Part shown: positions 38,124 through 49,181 of the stretch, piece by piece | How positions within the stretch are numbered: position 1 is the first letter of the stretch | Layout: every line of letters starts with the position of its first letter | Source of the DNA: Capsaspora owczarzaki ATCC 30864 | Taxonomy: Eukaryota; Opisthokonta; Filasterea | Direction of reading: 5' to 3' | Assembly: GCF_000151315.2 (NCBI RefSeq) | Contig: NW_011887301.1 | Span: forward strand, 661,760-725,759 | Length of the DNA stretch: 64,000 nucleotides | Translations under genes and position numbers: made by a program | Notes under the pieces: generated by a model | What the model was told of the DNA's origin: nothing | Databases searched by the model: none | What the model saw: only the letters and a program-made list of their open reading frames with translations

Positions 38124-39313
38124 GTGTGCATGGGTGTGCGTGCGTGTTGATTTTGTTCTCTTGGTCCCTTAACTGACCATCCATCTCGAACAAACATCCA
38201 CAACAGCGCTGCTGGCCTCATCCCATTCTTTGTGTGCTCGACCTCTGGCACTACTTCGACATGCGCGTACGATGACCACGTTGGCCTCGGCGCCATCTGC
38301 AACGCAGAGAAGATTTGGCTGCACATTGATGCTGCCTATGCCGGCGCTGCTTATGTGTGCCCCGAGTTCCGATCGACGATGGCTGGCGTCGAGGTAACAC
38401 CAGCTCGCTTGCAAGGCGACAGCTGCACAAAAGGAGTAGACGCTTGAACAATAATACTCACACCTTTGCTTTTCTCTTTTGCTTTGCAGTCTGCCGATTC
38501 GTTGCTCGACCTTGTGGTAAGGCCTGTGGATAGCGTTGTCCTCTTGCTGTCACCGCGAAAGAACAGGGCCCCTCATCTGAAACACTGACTGTTTTTTTTC
38601 GTCCTGCAGGGTCAAGCAACGCCACCTCCTCATCAGCGCTTTCAACATCACCCCAGAGTATCTTCGAAACGCCATGTCCGAATCTGGTGCGTGTTGTCCT
38701 CTTTCGTCAACAACTCCTCCACACGTGCTTGAACAACTGACTCGTTCGTCGTTCATGTCGTCACAGGTCTCGTCACGGACTACCGCAACTGGCAGGTGCC
38801 GCTCGGTCGCCGCTTCCGATCCCTCAAACTGTGGTTTGTCTTGCGCAGCTATGGCATTGCCGGCCTTCAAGCACACATCCGCAAGGTAATGAGCGGTTTT
38901 GCATCACGTCAATTTTTTTTCATCGTTTCGCTCATCTTGATGATTTGCCCTTCCTTGGCTAACACGCATCCGCACCCACACACACACACACACAGGCTGT
39001 CGGGTTGGCAAGCCGCTTTGATGCGCTGGTTCGCAAGGACGATCGATTTGAGGTTGTCTACCCGACCACGCTGAGTCTTGTTTGCTTCCGCTTGAAGGGA
39101 GACAACGAGCTCAGCTCCAAGCTGCTGGAGGCCGTGTCGGCTGCAAAGCTGCTGCTGATGATTCACACTGTGGTCAAGGGCGTGTACATTCTCCGCTTCT
39201 CCATTGGCGCGCCCCAGACCACCGAGGCTGACATTGATAGCGCTTGGGCGCACATTGCGTCGCTTGCCACTGGTATTCTGGCCAACCACGCCGCAGCCAT
39301 CCCTTCCGCCTAA
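37308..39313 (+). CDS. aromatic-L-amino-acid decarboxylase homolog lacking PLP-lysine segment
   Basis: This group II PLP decarboxylase is of the DOPA/tryptophan/tyrosine decarboxylase type. Exons: 37308-38023, 38207-38393, 38490-38516, 38610-38686, 38767-38885 and 38996-39313. The start [20 protein letters not shown] and the blocks [100 protein letters not shown] and [13 protein letters not shown] are typical. Exon 3 is only 27 nt: it begins SADS and ends with codons for CSTLW in another frame. The family segment between them, which contains NPHKW with the PLP lysine, is absent, equal to a 41-nt deletion that also shifts frame into exon 4. All other exons are intact. This is either a recent inactivating deletion or an assembly error; as read the gene cannot make active enzyme. 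Intron 1 contains a TG repeat. Confidence 0.85.
38024..38120. repeat. (TG)n microsatellite
   Basis: About 45 TG units fill the start of the first intron of the decarboxylase gene, directly after its donor. Confidence 0.95.
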
Positions 39314-39506
39314 TCCTGTCTTGAAAATTCGTTTGCTCTGATTTGAAGTGTCTTGCGAGCTCGTTTTCGTTTTGATTTCTTGTTCCCAACTGCAAAGCAA
39401 GGCAACTCGCCATGATCATTTATCGCCGTTCCACCGGCTTCTTTTGATCCTTCTTTTGTGCATTTTTCTACCCTTTGTTGGATGAGCGCAGTCTTTCGTG
39501 TTGACC

Positions 39507-39623
39507 ATGTTCGCACATAGCATTCTAGCTTCACGCTCGGTCTCGCAGTTGGCCGCTCGTCGCATCCTGCCAATGTTCATGGTTCATGGGCGGCGCGCTC
39601 CAAACCCGTGCCGATTCCACTCT

Positions 39624-39668
<45 letters not shown>

Positions 39669-40746
39669 TTCGTCAGCAGTGCCACCGTCGCCCAGAGTGG
39701 CCAAGAAGATTGTCGAAGCAAAGTCTGCCGCTGTCGCTTCAAAGATGCCAAAGATTTACACCAAGACTGGCGACAAGGGCACTTCGGGCTTGTTCACGGG
39801 CGAGCGGCGACCAAAGGACGATGCCGTGTTTGAAGCACTCGGCGCCACCGACGAGCTCACGAGCGCACTGGCGTACGTGAAACAATGATGAAGATGTGAA
39901 TCTTCCAATGCTAATCTTGATCCCCCGACCTCGACCTGGTAAAACCACTTTGTTGTGCAGATTGGCTCGCGAGTTTACCCTCAGCGTCAACGAAAACCTC
40001 GCCGAGCAGTTTGAGACGGTTGGTATTTCGAGACAAACGGAGATGAATTCAAAAGACACTTTGCTCAAAAACTTATCGACCTTGCCACACAGATTCAATG
40101 CGTTCTGCAGGACATTGGCTCGAATGTGGCCACTCCGCGCACGACGGAAGACAAGGCACGAAAGGGTAACCATACTGACTGGAGGTGGTTGGGAAAAACG
40201 AGACGACCGGCAGTAGTTTCTCATTCTTCAAATCGCGCAGGATTCACCGAGTTTGATCCGACTCAAGTCGAGGAGCTCGAGCAGTGGATTGATGCAATGG
40301 ACGAGCAGTTGCCTCCCTTGCGCAACTTTATTCTTCCTGTAGGTCGAGCACATGTTAGGTTGTCTCTGGGTTTCTTTAGACTCAACCATCTGGTGTGTGT
40401 TTGCCCCGCTCTAGTCTGGAGGCAAAGCAAGCAGCGCCATTCACATTGCGCGCAGCATCTCTCGTCGTGCAGAGCGCCGAGTGGTGCCCTTGGTCCGCGA
40501 TGGCGAGGCCGACGAGGCTGCCGGTCGGTACTTGAATCGGCAAGTGACAAAACTGGTTTGCGGGTTGTCGCGTTTCAGACTGAAAAAGCAAACTGACTCT
40601 GACGCTGTCACAGATTGAGCGACTACTTGTTCACCGCAGCACGCTATGCTGCCATGCTGGAACACAAGCCAGAGATTGTTTACAAGACTCGCGCAAAAGT
40701 GCTGGAAGAGCGTCGCGCAAAGACTGTGTCCCAAAGCAAATCTTGA
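39507..40746 (+). CDS. MMAB: cob(I)alamin adenosyltransferase, mitochondrial
   Basis: This enzyme transfers adenosyl from ATP to cob(I)alamin, making the cofactor of methylmalonyl-CoA mutase. The PduO-type domain starts [20 protein letters not shown] and continues [74 protein letters not shown] and [17 protein letters not shown]. Later junctions, in order: GC|A (39872/39961), ACG (40019)/40093, G|GA (40165/40241), 40339/40416 and 40539/40611. The donor at 40540 is GC rather than GT. The 5' end is uncertain. ATG 39507 gives a good import sequence, [20 protein letters not shown], but in a different frame from the enzyme. Either an intron of about 88 nt removes a TCA repeat (39625-39667), or translation starts at ATG 39586 with a poly-Ser leader. 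Exon edges are read to within a few bases. Confidence 0.88.
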
Positions 40747-40832
40747 ACGTGGTGAATTGATTGTACATGCAGATTTTATGTGACAAAGTGTAACATGCAC
40801 TAACAAAACAAACGCGCAAAAACTCGGCCCGC

Positions 40833-41732
40833 TCAAGGAGCAGGCATGCTGGCAAAATTCACGCCGACCTCCTCGTCTGTTTCCATCTTGACCAAGTCTA
40901 TCAGATGGGCCTTGGGTTTGGGGTAGGATTCCATGACCTGGTCGATCACATTCATGCACTAGCATTCGAGACAAGGTGCGTGAGTTTCGTTGCAGAGTCA
41001 GTCACGGAAGGAAATCAAAAGCGAAAAGTTACCATCTTCTTTCGACTCCGCCAGGCCGTGTGAGCGGTGGTGTAGTTTTTCTTAACCTGTAGAGCGTGCT
41101 GGTAAGTACACACCAACAAACGGGTGGTCATGCATTCCGCATGTTTGTCCCACGTACACGAGCAATTTCAGCCGAAGAAACCAGCTTGGTGCCTGTTTTG
41201 AGCTTTTCCAAGCGCTCCATGTTGGCTGCATTCTTGGTGCGCAGCGCTGCCACCCGAGCAATGATATCGACGGTTTTCATCGATGCGCCAGAGACCTTTA
41301 CGTCTGCAGGGAGGGAAACGAAAAAAGTGAGACTTGAAGAAAAGAAGAAAAAAGTGCAACTACCAAAAGGCTCTTGTTCAACCCCACCTCCTTCCAATGC
41401 TTTGCACGCAGCACTCTCTTCGCGCAACTGATCCCTGAGCTCATCGATCGTTTGGTCGAGCTGGTCGAGTTCGGCTTCATCGGGGATTTCGAATTGGTCC
41501 TAAAGTCGGAAAAGTCAAGGATGAGCCAAACACAAACCATCCATCCTGCAATCACAACAATCAGCGCATGTTCGCCATACCTGTCTTGGGCAGTAGACAT
41601 GCTGCTTGCCGTACTCCTTTTCGATAATCTTCTCTCCGGCTGTGAGCGACGCGAGCGCTTTCGTGACTGCCGTTTTGCCAACCGCGCCGTGCAAGTTGTT
41701 GAAAATGTCGACTGCGTTTCAACGAGTCAAAT

Positions 41733-41794
<62 letters not shown>

Positions 41795-42367
41795 AAGGCG
41801 AAGGCAGGGGGTTGAGATTGGGACGAGAACGCACAGAATGAACGCAAAGTTGCATGAAATGGAAAAAAAAAAGTGAAACAAGAAGTTTTTCCCGCCAAAA
41901 ACCAATCCTCCAAAGTTGAGCGTCTCTGTTTTGCGCGCTCAACCGCGGCCCACAGCGAGCAGGTCACTAGCGATAAAGCTACTAGTGACCACCACACGAT
42001 AAGCTGAGGAGGGGGACACGACCTCTGGGTGTTTGAGAAGCGGAACGACGAGCAATGTTGCAAGTCTGCTGCAAGTCCCCATGGTGCTTAAATCTGGTCT
42101 TGCTGGGGGTGGGGAGTGGTGGCTTACTCGCACTGTACGGCCTGTTTTGCTTGTTCAAGTAGTCGAGAATGACCGATTCTGGGCACAGCATGGCAAGGGT
42201 GAGTGAGTCGACAGAATTGGCCCCAAAGTGTTCCATACAAAACTCAATGGTTCAACAACCAGCGCTTTCGTATGCCAGACCATCGCACCCCAAACACAAC
42301 AAAACACAACACATGCTTGTGTACCATCATTGTCAACAGCGCCTTTCTTTGTCGTCGCTTTGACCAT
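40833..42367 (-). CDS. PSMC3IP: meiotic recombination protein HOP2 (PSMC3IP)
   Basis: HOP2 works with MND1 to promote Dmc1/Rad51 strand exchange between homologous chromosomes in meiosis. Seven short exons on the minus strand run from ATG 42367 to the stop at 40833. The first exon gives MVKATTKKGAVDNDG; next comes the winged-helix DNA-binding part ESVILDYLNKQNRPYSAIDI, FNNLHGAVGKTAVTKALASL and EKIIEKEYGKQHVYCPRQ. A coiled coil follows (DEAELDQLDQTIDELRDQLR, IIARVAALRTKNAANMERLE), and a C-terminal cap VKKNYTTAHTAWRSRKKM then CMNVIDQVMESYPKPKAHLI. It ends FASMPAP. Total length of about 220 residues is normal. One intron carries a 59-nt A run (41734-41792, plus strand). Its presence implies a meiotic or parasexual capability. 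It converges with MMAB, 86 bp apart. Confidence 0.93.
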
Positions 42368-42665
42368 GGTTTGAAAAAAAGTGGAGGTAAACGGATGGAA
42401 GACTGAACTGCAAATTTCAATTGCTCGTTTTAGGAGTGCTCTAACCCCTGCTTCCATTGAGAACAGCATAAATTCATGAGAAACAACTCGAATCCGAGTC
42501 GTTTTTTAAACGTGGGGATTCGAGGCGTCTGTCGTGAGGCACATTGATCTGTTGATCTGTTTGGCTATTTTGCCACTCGTCGCTTTGTGTGCCTGAAAGT
42601 TTTTCACTACACTTATCATCAACCCAATACTCGGACCCTCGTAGAACGATCTCTGATCATAACAG
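42368..42665. promoter_or_regulatory. bidirectional promoter, HOP2 / RHS-Crinkler-type ATPase
   Basis: 298 bp between two divergent ATGs. The part next to the ATPase contains the dispersed repeat copy 2 at 42614-42659. Confidence 0.5.
42614..42659 (+). repeat. dispersed leader-like repeat, copy 2
   Basis: This near-identical partner of 10563-10608 (opposite strand) contains CGTAGAACGATCTCTGATCA. It ends six bases before the ATG of the intronless ATPase gene, so it would lie in the 5' leader or core promoter. Similarity appears to trail on past the ATG for about 20 bases. Confidence 0.7.
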
Positions 42666-44534
42666 ATGGGCGACAGGGTCGACAATGTGTGTCGCATCAC
42701 ACGCCAGGATGTGGATGCTACTAGCGGAGTGGAGTTGCCAGCCGAGATTTCCGATCGTGCCAACGCGATTACAGTCGAACATCCTCTAGAGTTGGTGCCG
42801 CGAAGCCTCGCTTTGCATTTACTAGATAACATTACCACTGCCGTCAACGCACCGGCCAACGCCTATCTCACCGGTCCTGGAGGCGTTGGTAAGAGCACCG
42901 TCCTGTTCATTCTGTTGGTTCGGGCGTTGGACTACACTGCACGTCAGCTCCGCCAACCTCCAGAGAGCCCGCAGCGCCCGTTATTTGTACTCTACGTTGC
43001 ATCAACGGCCAGTATTGCTCGCCTGAGGCCAGACCCAGCCGCTGCTAGCTTGTGCCGGATTCTAGAGATGCTCAACCGTCCGTTGTTGAACCTGCCACAG
43101 TACGCGGATCTGCTGGCTCTTCTTCGGCCTGCGATTGCTCCCATCCGTGCTCATGGAGTTGCGCTTGCTGCCTGGAACGCCGTTTGTGATTACTGTGCTG
43201 CAACAACCACTTTCTGCTCGCTTTTTATTCTCGACCAGTGGAATGCCATGTTCGACCCAGCTGTCGTCGGTGCAGGCTTGCCTCAAGACCATCCTTTGCA
43301 ATCGCTTGGCTTCATGGGTGCTCGTTTTGGCTTGTCAATGTTCGTGGCAGCTGTGAGCTCATCGTTCGACCCATTGGACGCTACGCGAGGAGTGTTCCGC
43401 GATGCAGAGGCTCACGCCTGCAAACAGATGGTTCGACCGCTCACCCACGCTGAGACACAAGTGCTTCAGCAAACCTGGCTCTCTCGTAATCCCCCTGTCA
43501 GCATTCCCGACAATATCATGGCAGACTTGCATCGCATTACTGGAGGTATCCCACGTCTGTGCGAGCTTTTCGGCAGCCGGCCTTTTGCCAGTGTTGAGGA
43601 TGCCGAATTTCGCCAGATGTGCGCCGGCTACTACCGTCAGTACTTCAAGGCTGTCGCAGAGCACTGGCTCCGACAAAGCCAGCCCGATCTCCTGGCCATT
43701 TTCCGGCAAGACCTCACTTCGCTTTACCTCCGAAACAAAACCATTCCCAATCGAGACGATGTTGTCTCCTCACGATGGGTGAACACTGGACTTCTTCTCG
43801 TTGGGCCAGACCACGTCCTCGAACCCGTCAACAGCTTTGTCCTTTCGGCGGCTGATGATTTTATCCAGGTGCACCTAACGGGATATTTGCGTGACATCTA
43901 CAGCGATGCAGCAAGTCGTTGGCGCGCTCTCGAATTGTATCTGGCTGCTTGCCTCCGTCGTCGAGTCGGAATGCAGCTGGCTGGCACCAACCTGCGTGGC
44001 GCAGCACCACGCCAGGTTGTTTTTGAGGGTCCGCTCATTCGGGAGTTACCACGCAACGTTGCCGCGGACCCACAACAGTTCTTGCAAACAACGAACGGAA
44101 ATGTACCATTTCCAGTCAACTCATTGTTTATTCCCACCTGGACCAATCATCCTGTTGCTGACTACGTGCTTTTTGTAAACTGTCCACATCAAAATCCCGC
44201 ACATCAACTGATCTTTGTTCAAGTGAGCCAGTCGAGTTACGTTGCTCATCCAAGCAAAGTGCCGGATCTCTTCCACGTCCACAACGGCTGGCAACACTCA
44301 GTCCTAGATTCGTACCGCATCCTGGTTGGGCTGAGCAATGACAACAGGTACACAACAACGCAGGCGAATAGAACAGCTGGCCATCTGCCTGCGGGTGTCA
44401 AGTATGTTTACTGCACAGATTCGGACGACGTCCTCGCGGGAAACGCGAGAGCAAGCGGGCACCATGTCTTATTAATGCGCAAAATTAATCTTCAGCAGCT
44501 CGATCCACCCTTGTGGAATACCATGACGAGATGA
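42666..44534 (+). CDS. P-loop ATPase with nuclease-like C terminus (RHS/Crinkler type)
   Basis: One uninterrupted exon of 622 residues starts MGDRVDNVCRITRQDVDATS. The N terminus has LELVPRSLALHLLDNITTAV followed by a Walker A loop, NAYLTGPGGVGKSTVLFILL, at about residue 90. A Walker B-like acidic strand CSLFILDQWNAM follows, and a sensor/winged-helix-like part VSIPDNIMADLHRITGGIPR. The last 120 residues have ADYVLFV, an acidic position, and LIFVQVSQSSYVAHPSK, the D...QxS pattern of some PD-(D/E)XK nucleases. This order (NTPase then restriction-like nuclease) is that of the RHS and Crinkler-associated proteins of trypanosomes, oomycetes, chytrids and other protists, described as derived from mobile-element or conflict systems. 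Being intronless among intron-rich genes, and having a leader copied elsewhere, fits a mobile origin. The reading frame looks whole. Family assignment is from motif recall. Confidence 0.65.
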   Translation: MGDRVDNVCRITRQDVDATSGVELPAEISDRANAITVEHPLELVPRSLALHLLDNITTAVNAPANAYLTGPGGVGKSTVLFILLVRALDYTARQLRQPPESPQRPLFVLYVASTASIARLRPDPAAASLCRILEMLNRPLLNLPQYADLLALLRPAIAPIRAHGVALAAWNAVCDYCAATTTFCSLFILDQWNAMFDPAVVGAGLPQDHPLQSLGFMGARFGLSMFVAAVSSSFDPLDATRGVFRDAEAHACKQMVRPLTHAETQVLQQTWLSRNPPVSIPDNIMADLHRITGGIPRLCELFGSRPFASVEDAEFRQMCAGYYRQYFKAVAEHWLRQSQPDLLAIFRQDLTSLYLRNKTIPNRDDVVSSRWVNTGLLLVGPDHVLEPVNSFVLSAADDFIQVHLTGYLRDIYSDAASRWRALELYLAACLRRRVGMQLAGTNLRGAAPRQVVFEGPLIRELPRNVAADPQQFLQTTNGNVPFPVNSLFIPTWTNHPVADYVLFVNCPHQNPAHQLIFVQVSQSSYVAHPSKVPDLFHVHNGWQHSVLDSYRILVGLSNDNRYTTTQANRTAGHLPAGVKYVYCTDSDDVLAGNARASGHHVLLMRKINLQQLDPPLWNTMTR

Positions 44535-44776
44535 TCATGTCTGCCGCTTCCTTTCGTTTGCGCCTTTTTCTGCGGCCATTGTCGCTTTTGTGAAGAGTCT
44601 CCAAAACTCTTTTAACGAAGCTGTCAACTTTCATGCACTGACCATCTTTTTAAGTCAAACTACAATCGAAGTATTCCGCTTAAAGCTCAGAAACGGGCTG
44701 GAAGTGCGCAGGGGTCGGAAGATCAGTGCGAAATGAGTGATCCGGCAAGCTAGAACCAACACTTCCCCAAAGCACC

Positions 44777-47217
44777 ATGAAAATCCAATGCCATCTGAAC
44801 GTAAATGACAGCTCGATCAGCATCGCTTCATCTGATCATCCTGAATGCCAAATGCGCAGTCCATCACTCAAAAATCATCCCAAACCAATCATCAACAGAA
44901 TGAGTGCTTCGCTGCGAAAGCGTCGCGGCGTCCACTCTGACGGAGCGCAGGACCTCGTTGCGCCGGACGCGGCTGACACGGACAAGAGCAACAACAACAA
45001 CAACAACAACAACGCGGCCATCAGCAGCAGCAGCATCAGCAATAGCAGCAGCATTGAGCGCCCGGCGAGCCCGCCGCTGCAGTTCATGCCAACGCCAACG
45101 CCGTTGAGCTCGTCGCCGCGCACGACGGGGGGCCGCCGCAGCCTGTCGCACCGTGACACGCAGTCGAGCGCTGCTACTACTTCCTCCACGAGTAGCTCGA
45201 ACGCATCGGCAGGGGGAGACGCCGCAGCACGGAAGGCAGCCGCAATGCAGCAGGCGCTGAGCAACCCGCTCGCCTGGAACTGCCACAAGCCAACCAGCTC
45301 GCTGCTGTCGTCGGCGTCCCGCTTCAACAACTACCGAGGCCTCTTCAATCTGTGCATGCTGATTCTCGTTCTGAGCAACCTGCGCATGATTGTGGAGAAC
45401 GTTGCCAAGTAAACAAAACAAAGCGTCTCCGATTTTGGGGCGTCAAATTTGGTCTCGTTCTGATCGCCTTGTACTGACACACATTCATCCATCCGACTTG
45501 TACTTTGTCCAGGTATGGCGTGCTTGTCAATCCACTGCGCTGGTTTAGCTGGTGGATTGAGGATCCGTACACCTGGCCAAATTTGCTGCTCGCGCTTTGT
45601 AAGATTTGGTGCCCTGTTTTTTTTTTTTCGAGTGCATTGGAAATTGTCTGAGAACAATCATCTCACCGCCCGCTCAATGGTCATCAGCGCTCAACATTTA
45701 CATCTTTGCCGCGTTGCACATCGAGCGACGGCTGGCCGATGGGCGATTGTCCAACAATCGCGGCCGCTTGTTCCATTGCATCAACATTTTCCTCGAACTC
45801 GTCATTCCGCTGGTCATTGTCTTTGTTGCGCACCCGAATCCAGGTATGGACGTGCTCTTGTTGATATCAGCAATCTTTGCGCGCCCTGCTGTTTGTTAAT
45901 CTGCTCTCATTCTTGACTCAATGTTTTGTTCACCCTTAGCTGGCTCTGTTCTCGTCATCGGACAAGCAAGCGTCATCTGGCTCAAGCTCGTTTCCTGGGT
46001 CATGTTCAACGGATGGTGCCGTGAGGAGCGGGCTGCCGCTCTGACTGGCACCCGCCCTCCAGTCACGATTGAGGAGCGCCAACAAGAGCTCGAGCGTCTC
46101 TCGACAAAGTACGAGCAAGAGCTGCGTGAGCAGCAACGCCGTCGTCGCCACCACGGTCATGGCCAAGACGCGCAGCCCGCTGCCGATGCTTCACGATTGA
46201 CCAATTCGGTGAACGCCCTCAAAGACGAGGTGGATCGCTGGACTGCCTCGGACATTGACTTTGTGTACGATCCGCCATTGCTCTACCCGAACAACCTGAC
46301 TGCATCCAACCTCTACTACTTTATGCTCGCACCGACCTTGTGCTACGAGCTCAACTTTCCTCGCACCCGCCGTATTCGCTGGCGCTTCCTTGCTCGTCGC
46401 ATCGTGGAGACGGTAATTTGCCGAATGGAGGATTTTTGTATTTGTGTGAATATGTTGATGCGTGCGCTTGGTTGTCAACGTGCGGTGCACTGCAGCTCAA
46501 AATTGCCACGATCGCGCGCAGGTCTTCTTTGCCGTGTTGCTGTTTGCGCTTGGCGAGCAATGGGTGGTGCCAACTGTCAAAAACTCGATGAAACCGCTGC
46601 ATGAGCTGGACTGGACGACCATGACGGAGCGCGTGCTCAAACTTGCGGTGCGTACCCGGATGTCACTCGAGTTCTTTTGGAGGAAATGATTTTGACTCAC
46701 AAGAACAACAACAACATTGCACCCGATCATTGATTCATTCCAGATTCCAAACCACTTCCTCTGGCTCATCTTCTTCTACTGGTTCTTCCACTGCGTGCTG
46801 AATGCGATGGCCGAGGTGCTGCGCTTTGCCGACCGAGAGTTTTACCGCGACTGGTGGAATGCAACCACCATCCAGTACTTTTGGCGCAACTGGAACATTC
46901 CGGTGCACAAGTGGTGCGCCCGCCACTTTTACTTGCCCTTGATGCGCGCCGGCTACTCGCGCCCGTTCGGCTGGCTGGCTGTCTTCCTGCTGTCTGCGCT
47001 GTTCCACGAGATCTTGGTGTCGGTGCCGCTGGGCATGTTCAAAATCTGGGCGTTCGCGGCCATGATGGGCCAGATTCCCCTGGCCGTCATTACGGAGCGG
47101 TTTTTCAAGAACAGCCAGTACGGCAACGTTGTTGTCTGGTTTTCCCTTGTGCTCGGCCAGCCGATCGCCGTGCTGATGTACGTGTACGATTACTTGGTGA
47201 TCCACCAAAAGCTCTGA
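44777..47217 (+). CDS. DGAT1: diacylglycerol O-acyltransferase 1 (MBOAT)
   Basis: This ER enzyme makes triacylglycerol from diacylglycerol and acyl-CoA. Exons: 44777-45408, 45513-45598, about 45693-45851, about 45940-46411, about 46522-46648, and about 46743-47217. The ATG at 44777 begins [14 protein letters not shown]; a second in-frame ATG (44900, [11 protein letters not shown]) is also possible. A long low-complexity Ser/Asn-rich N terminus precedes [20 protein letters not shown], the first span. Motifs: [34 protein letters not shown], the loop [74 protein letters not shown] (the FYxDWWN acyl-CoA motif) and the catalytic-His segment [20 protein letters not shown]. It ends DYLVIHQKL. All family landmarks are present. 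Confidence 0.95.
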
Positions 47218-47557
47218 TTCCTGTTGTTTTTCGCCTGTCTTTGTGTTTTTGTTCTCCGCGCTCGTACTGCGCTTGCTGCACTTGCTGCCGTTGTTGCGCC
47301 TTTTCTTTCATGGTGTCCGTTGTGCTTGTGACTGCACCGATCGTTGTCTCAGTTGTATCGAATTGTTCAACCCAATAGTCAAATGAAAAATCCGTTGTTG
47401 TCCTCCTTCCAGCCACCCTTTCATCCCCCTTCCCGGTTTTCCCCATCACAAATCTTACACCTCGATCTACTATCTATGGCTCATCCTTTCCCCCCAACCC
47501 AGGCTCAACACATCAGTCCTTTGTCTTTTTTTTTTTTTTTTTTATCTCGTAAATCCA
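47218..47557. promoter_or_regulatory. intergenic, SCAMP promoter
   Basis: 340 bases between two plus-strand genes. C/T-rich, with a T run at about 47526-47543 shortly before the SCAMP ATG. No gene seen. Confidence 0.4.
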
Positions 47558-49181
47558 ATGTCCGACGAGTACAATCCGTTTGCGGCCGAGGCCAGCGAGC
47601 CAGCGCCCGCACCCGCCGCCGCCGCGCCCAAGAACTACTTTGCTGTGAGTCACCACGCCTGAATACCTCCTTCCCCCCATGAATGCTGCTGCTGATCTGA
47701 TGTTGAACGTTTTTTTTTTTTTTTAATCTTTAGGACACCAACACGGCCGTCGTCAAGAAGAAGAAGGAGAAGCCCGCGCCCGCCACCTACGACTCATCGG
47801 CCACCACAAGCACCGCAGGCACAACCTCGTCGTCGTTCGGCAGCAGCAGCTACTCGTCCACCTACGGCGGCGGCTCGCAATCCGAAGTCGAGCAACTCGT
47901 AAGTTTGGAAAAACAAAAATTTTAATCGCCAAAATGCAATGCAAACGCCAGCCAAAAAAAAAAAAACAAAAAAAAAAAAAAAAAACCTCCTCACGCGCTT
48001 TGAATCAAAAAGCAAAGCCCTCATGTGCGGTTGCCAGTCCTTTGGAGCGCGGGTCGTTTGGGAGGCCAAAGTCCGCCTGCCTCTGCTGTGCAGTGCTATG
48101 ATGCTTGTTATCTGCAAGTGAGGACTGCGGCGGCAGAGGGGCAAGGGGCAAGCGAGCGCAGCGGCCATGCTGTCATCGTCGCTTTGTTTGCATTGGATTT
48201 TGAATTGAAAAAAAGCAAAAAAAAAAAAAAAAAAGCTACAGTTCAGTTTCGACAGGATTCTGTCCGAGTGACCAAAGCAACAAGGGGAGCAAGGGGACAA
48301 GGGGTCTGGCATTGCTGACAACAGGGCCCAATTTATCGCCATTCCGTTTCCGAGTGACATGGTTGGACTTTGATTTGCTCACTACAAAACTGGCCTTCTT
48401 CGTCTCTGGTACTCGGTAGCGCTCGGCTCTGCGTCTGCGCGACGAGGAAGTGCTCAAGCAACGCGCAGAGATTGACAAGCTCAAGTCAGACCACGCCAAG
48501 GAACTCGTGGTTGCATCGCGCAAGCCAAACTTCCCCTTCTTCTACCCGATCGTGTACATTTCGATCGCCCACGACATGCCCGAGCAGACCATGCGCAACC
48601 AGATTCGCCTTGCCTTGACTCTGTGGTTCTTTATGATGGCGGCGTTCATTTGGGGATTCCTCTCTGTCATGATCCCGTTCTTTGACGGCGACGCGCTCAA
48701 CAAGTCCGCCGGCTGGGACAACGACACTGCCGCCTTCTTCCTCGCCTTGATCTGGATGCTGGCTGGTGTCCCGCTCTCCTTCTACTTTTGGTTTTTCCGT
48801 TTGTACACCCTCCACCGCGATCTTGGCGCCGACAAGACCCCTGGCGTCTCGTACTTTTTCTGGTTCTTCCACGGTCTTGTCAACTTCCTCTGGTGCTGCA
48901 TCTACGCGATTGGGCCCCCGCAAATCCCCGGCATGGCTGGCTTTGTCGTTGCCGTGAACATTTTCAACGCAAGTGAGGACAGCAACAAGCTGTACGCCAC
49001 CTTCATTGTGATTTCTGGCGTCATCTGGACTGTTTGCGCCGGCTTCTCCCTGCTCTTCCTCCTCTGGATTGTCAGGTGGTACCGCTCCTCTGGTGGCCGC
49101 GCTCCTAATCAGCGTGATATTCAGCGTGGTGTTGTCCAGGCCGCCATCGACAGCGAATCTGCCCCGATTCTCTCCAAGTAA
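47558..49181 (+). CDS. SCAMP: secretory carrier membrane protein
   Basis: SCAMPs are four-span proteins of post-Golgi and endosomal recycling vesicles. Exons: 47558-47644, 47734-47898 and 48421-49181, all phase 0. The start MSDEYNPFAAEASEP carries an NPF motif, which binds EH-domain proteins. A Lys/Ser-rich linker and a short coiled coil (RLRDEEVLKQRAEIDKLKSD) follow. Then comes the conserved entry KPNFPFFYPIVYISIAHDMP and four hydrophobic segments: LTLWFFMMAAFIWGFLSVMI, AFFLALIWMLAGVPLSFYFW, YFFWFFHGLVNFLWCCIYAI and LYATFIVISGVIWTVCAGFS. The segment between spans 2 and 3 is FRLYTLHRDLGAD, a weak match to the animal E-peptide (CWYRPIYKAF). The C-terminal tail is short and ends SESAPILSK. Intron 2 (522 nt) contains A runs. 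Confidence 0.93.

Noticed and set aside
41734-41792. 59-nt A run as a possible retrotransposed poly(A) tail
   Set aside because: No intronless gene copy or target-site duplication borders it; it lies in a HOP2 intron and is one of many homopolymer runs here.
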